Below, piece after piece: positions 53,826 through 54,264 of a DNA stretch of 54,264 nucleotides (the stretch's first letter is position 1; each line of letters starts with the position of its first letter). Below the pieces are notes generated by a model. The model had not been told where the DNA came from. It worked only from the letters and a program-made list of their open reading frames with translations, and ran no database searches. The stretch comes from an uncultured Flavobacteriales bacterium (GTDB lineage Bacteria > Bacteroidota > Bacteroidia > Flavobacteriales_D > Crocinitomicaceae), in NCBI GenBank assembly GCA_903860985.1, contig CAIOSO010000112.1, positions 1 to 54,264 of the forward strand, written 5' to 3'. The translations under genes were made by a program, and so were the position numbers.

Positions 53826-54152
53826 TTATACTTTTGTTAGTTCGCTTTGGATGACGAGCACTTGCTGTTTCAGAAAGGCGACCTCTTTTTGCAAGATGAG
53901 TAAATCATGCTGCACATTTAACTCACGCACATCCATTTTAAATAAGTCCTTGGATGAATTCATTTCTTCGATAAACCATTGCGGAGTTTGATTTAAAATT
54001 CGCGCTACCTGAAAAAGTCGGGTAATGGAAATATCGGACACGCCTCTTTCCAAATTGGAATAGGCAGCTGCAGTAATACCTAACTCATCAGCCATGTTTT
54101 GCTGACTAAGGTTTTGTTTTAATCTTTCTAAACGGATTTTATCCGCGACCAT
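53826..54152 (-). CDS. XRE-family transcriptional regulator with C-terminal coiled coil
   Basis: The 108-residue protein starts at ATG 54152 (MVADKIRLERLKQNLSQ); a GTG three codons upstream is possible. The helix-turn-helix of Cro/C1 type lies at about 1-60, with SQQNMADELGITAAAYSNLERG as recognition region. A helical segment rich in leucine and glutamine (about 82-108) probably forms a coiled coil for dimerisation. Target genes are unknown. It lies at the window edge next to an AT-rich region, with a TAGATTTG box at 54166-54173. Confidence 0.88.
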   Translation of the reverse strand: MVADKIRLERLKQNLSQQNMADELGITAAAYSNLERGVSDISITRLFQVARILNQTPQWFIEEMNSSKDLFKMDVRELNVQHDLLILQKEVAFLKQQVLVIQSELTKV

Positions 54153-54165
54153 GTTTTTCACGTAA

Positions 54166-54173
54166 CAAATCTA
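54166..54173 (-). promoter_or_regulatory. -7 box of the XRE regulator
   Basis: The minus strand reads TAGATTTG, matching TAnnTTTG, 13 bases before the ATG at 54152 and four before the alternative GTG at 54161. The remaining bases to 54264 are very AT-rich and hold no further recognised element. Confidence 0.45.
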
Positions 54174-54264
54174 GTTGCTAAGAACGGATATACCCTTACA
54201 TTTTGCTTGAAAAAAGTTACATTAACTATAAGAAAATATAGTATTAATAAATAATTTAAGTTAA

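Noticed and set aside
1-54264. CRISPR array, transposase, phage or defence genes
   Set aside because: No regularly spaced repeats, terminal inverted repeats, transposase motifs or known defence domains were seen; the XRE regulator alone at 53826-54152 is not evidence of a mobile element.
1-54264. tRNA or rRNA genes in the intergenic regions
   Set aside because: No cloverleaf pattern or CCA-ended 70-90-base segment was noticed, and the gaps hold promoters and terminators instead.

Overview
The window comes from a Bacteroidota chromosome, most likely a flavobacterial-type lineage. The signs are a SusC/SusD pair, a type IX secretion C-terminal sorting domain, a DNA polymerase III alpha subunit fused to an N-terminal proofreading exonuclease, an FtsZ ending in NNFLHDNVD, few Shine-Dalgarno sites, and many TAnnTTTG (-7) boxes, some paired with a TTTG-like -33 box. 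Family or genus placement would be a guess. The sequence is AT-rich, densely packed, and shows no tRNA, rRNA, insertion sequence, prophage or CRISPR array. No gap between genes exceeds 300 bases; the largest is the 245-base interval before mraZ.

Layout. (1) 1-6406: the end of an alpha-glucan utilisation locus (GH31 alpha-glucosidase cut by the window edge, SusC-like receptor, SusD-like lipoprotein). (2) 6457-11705, minus: a tightly coupled group lnt, cotH-like secreted protein, lipoprotein, DUF2490 protein. (3) 11816-13456, minus: rplU-rpmA and an EamA transporter. (4) 13702-30086, plus: a complete-looking division and cell-wall (dcw) operon mraZ-rsmH-ftsL-ftsI-murE-mraY-murD-(unknown)-ftsW-murG-murC-ftsQ-ftsA-ftsZ, with a yqeY-like gene coupled to its end. 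(5) 30159-31961, plus: methionine salvage genes mtnB-mtnD-mtnC. (6) 32046-38721, minus: DUF1573 protein, corA, a 42-residue FeoB-associated membrane protein, feoB, feoA, aspartate kinase, gpsA and a coiled-coil protein. (7) 38832-46072: an AIM24/TIGR00266 protein, a CvfB-like S1 protein, a secreted unknown, rpe, an L,D-transpeptidase lipoprotein, a rhomboid protease, a class IV aminotransferase and another secreted unknown. (8) 46167-54152: dnaE, a zinc-ribbon coiled-coil protein, a Nif3-like protein, an outer-membrane barrel, a YceI protein and an XRE regulator.

How they work together. The dcw operon carries cytoplasmic lipid II synthesis (MurE, MurD, MurC, MraY, MurG), septal polymerisation (FtsW, FtsI) and the division ring (FtsZ, FtsA, FtsQ, FtsL-like). 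Its promoter is flanked by two clusters of 10-bp-spaced GTGG(G/T)A repeats that look like MraZ boxes. The feo operon has a consensus promoter whose -33 box lies inside a perfect inverted repeat, the best operator candidate in the window.

The most promising unexplained observations are the paired MraZ-like box clusters, several promoters whose -7 box ends only 4-5 bases before the start codon (predicting leaderless mRNAs), the feo operator, the unknown gene inside the dcw operon, and the lnt-cotH-lipoprotein-DUF2490 operon. I did not find a clear new defence or mobile system.
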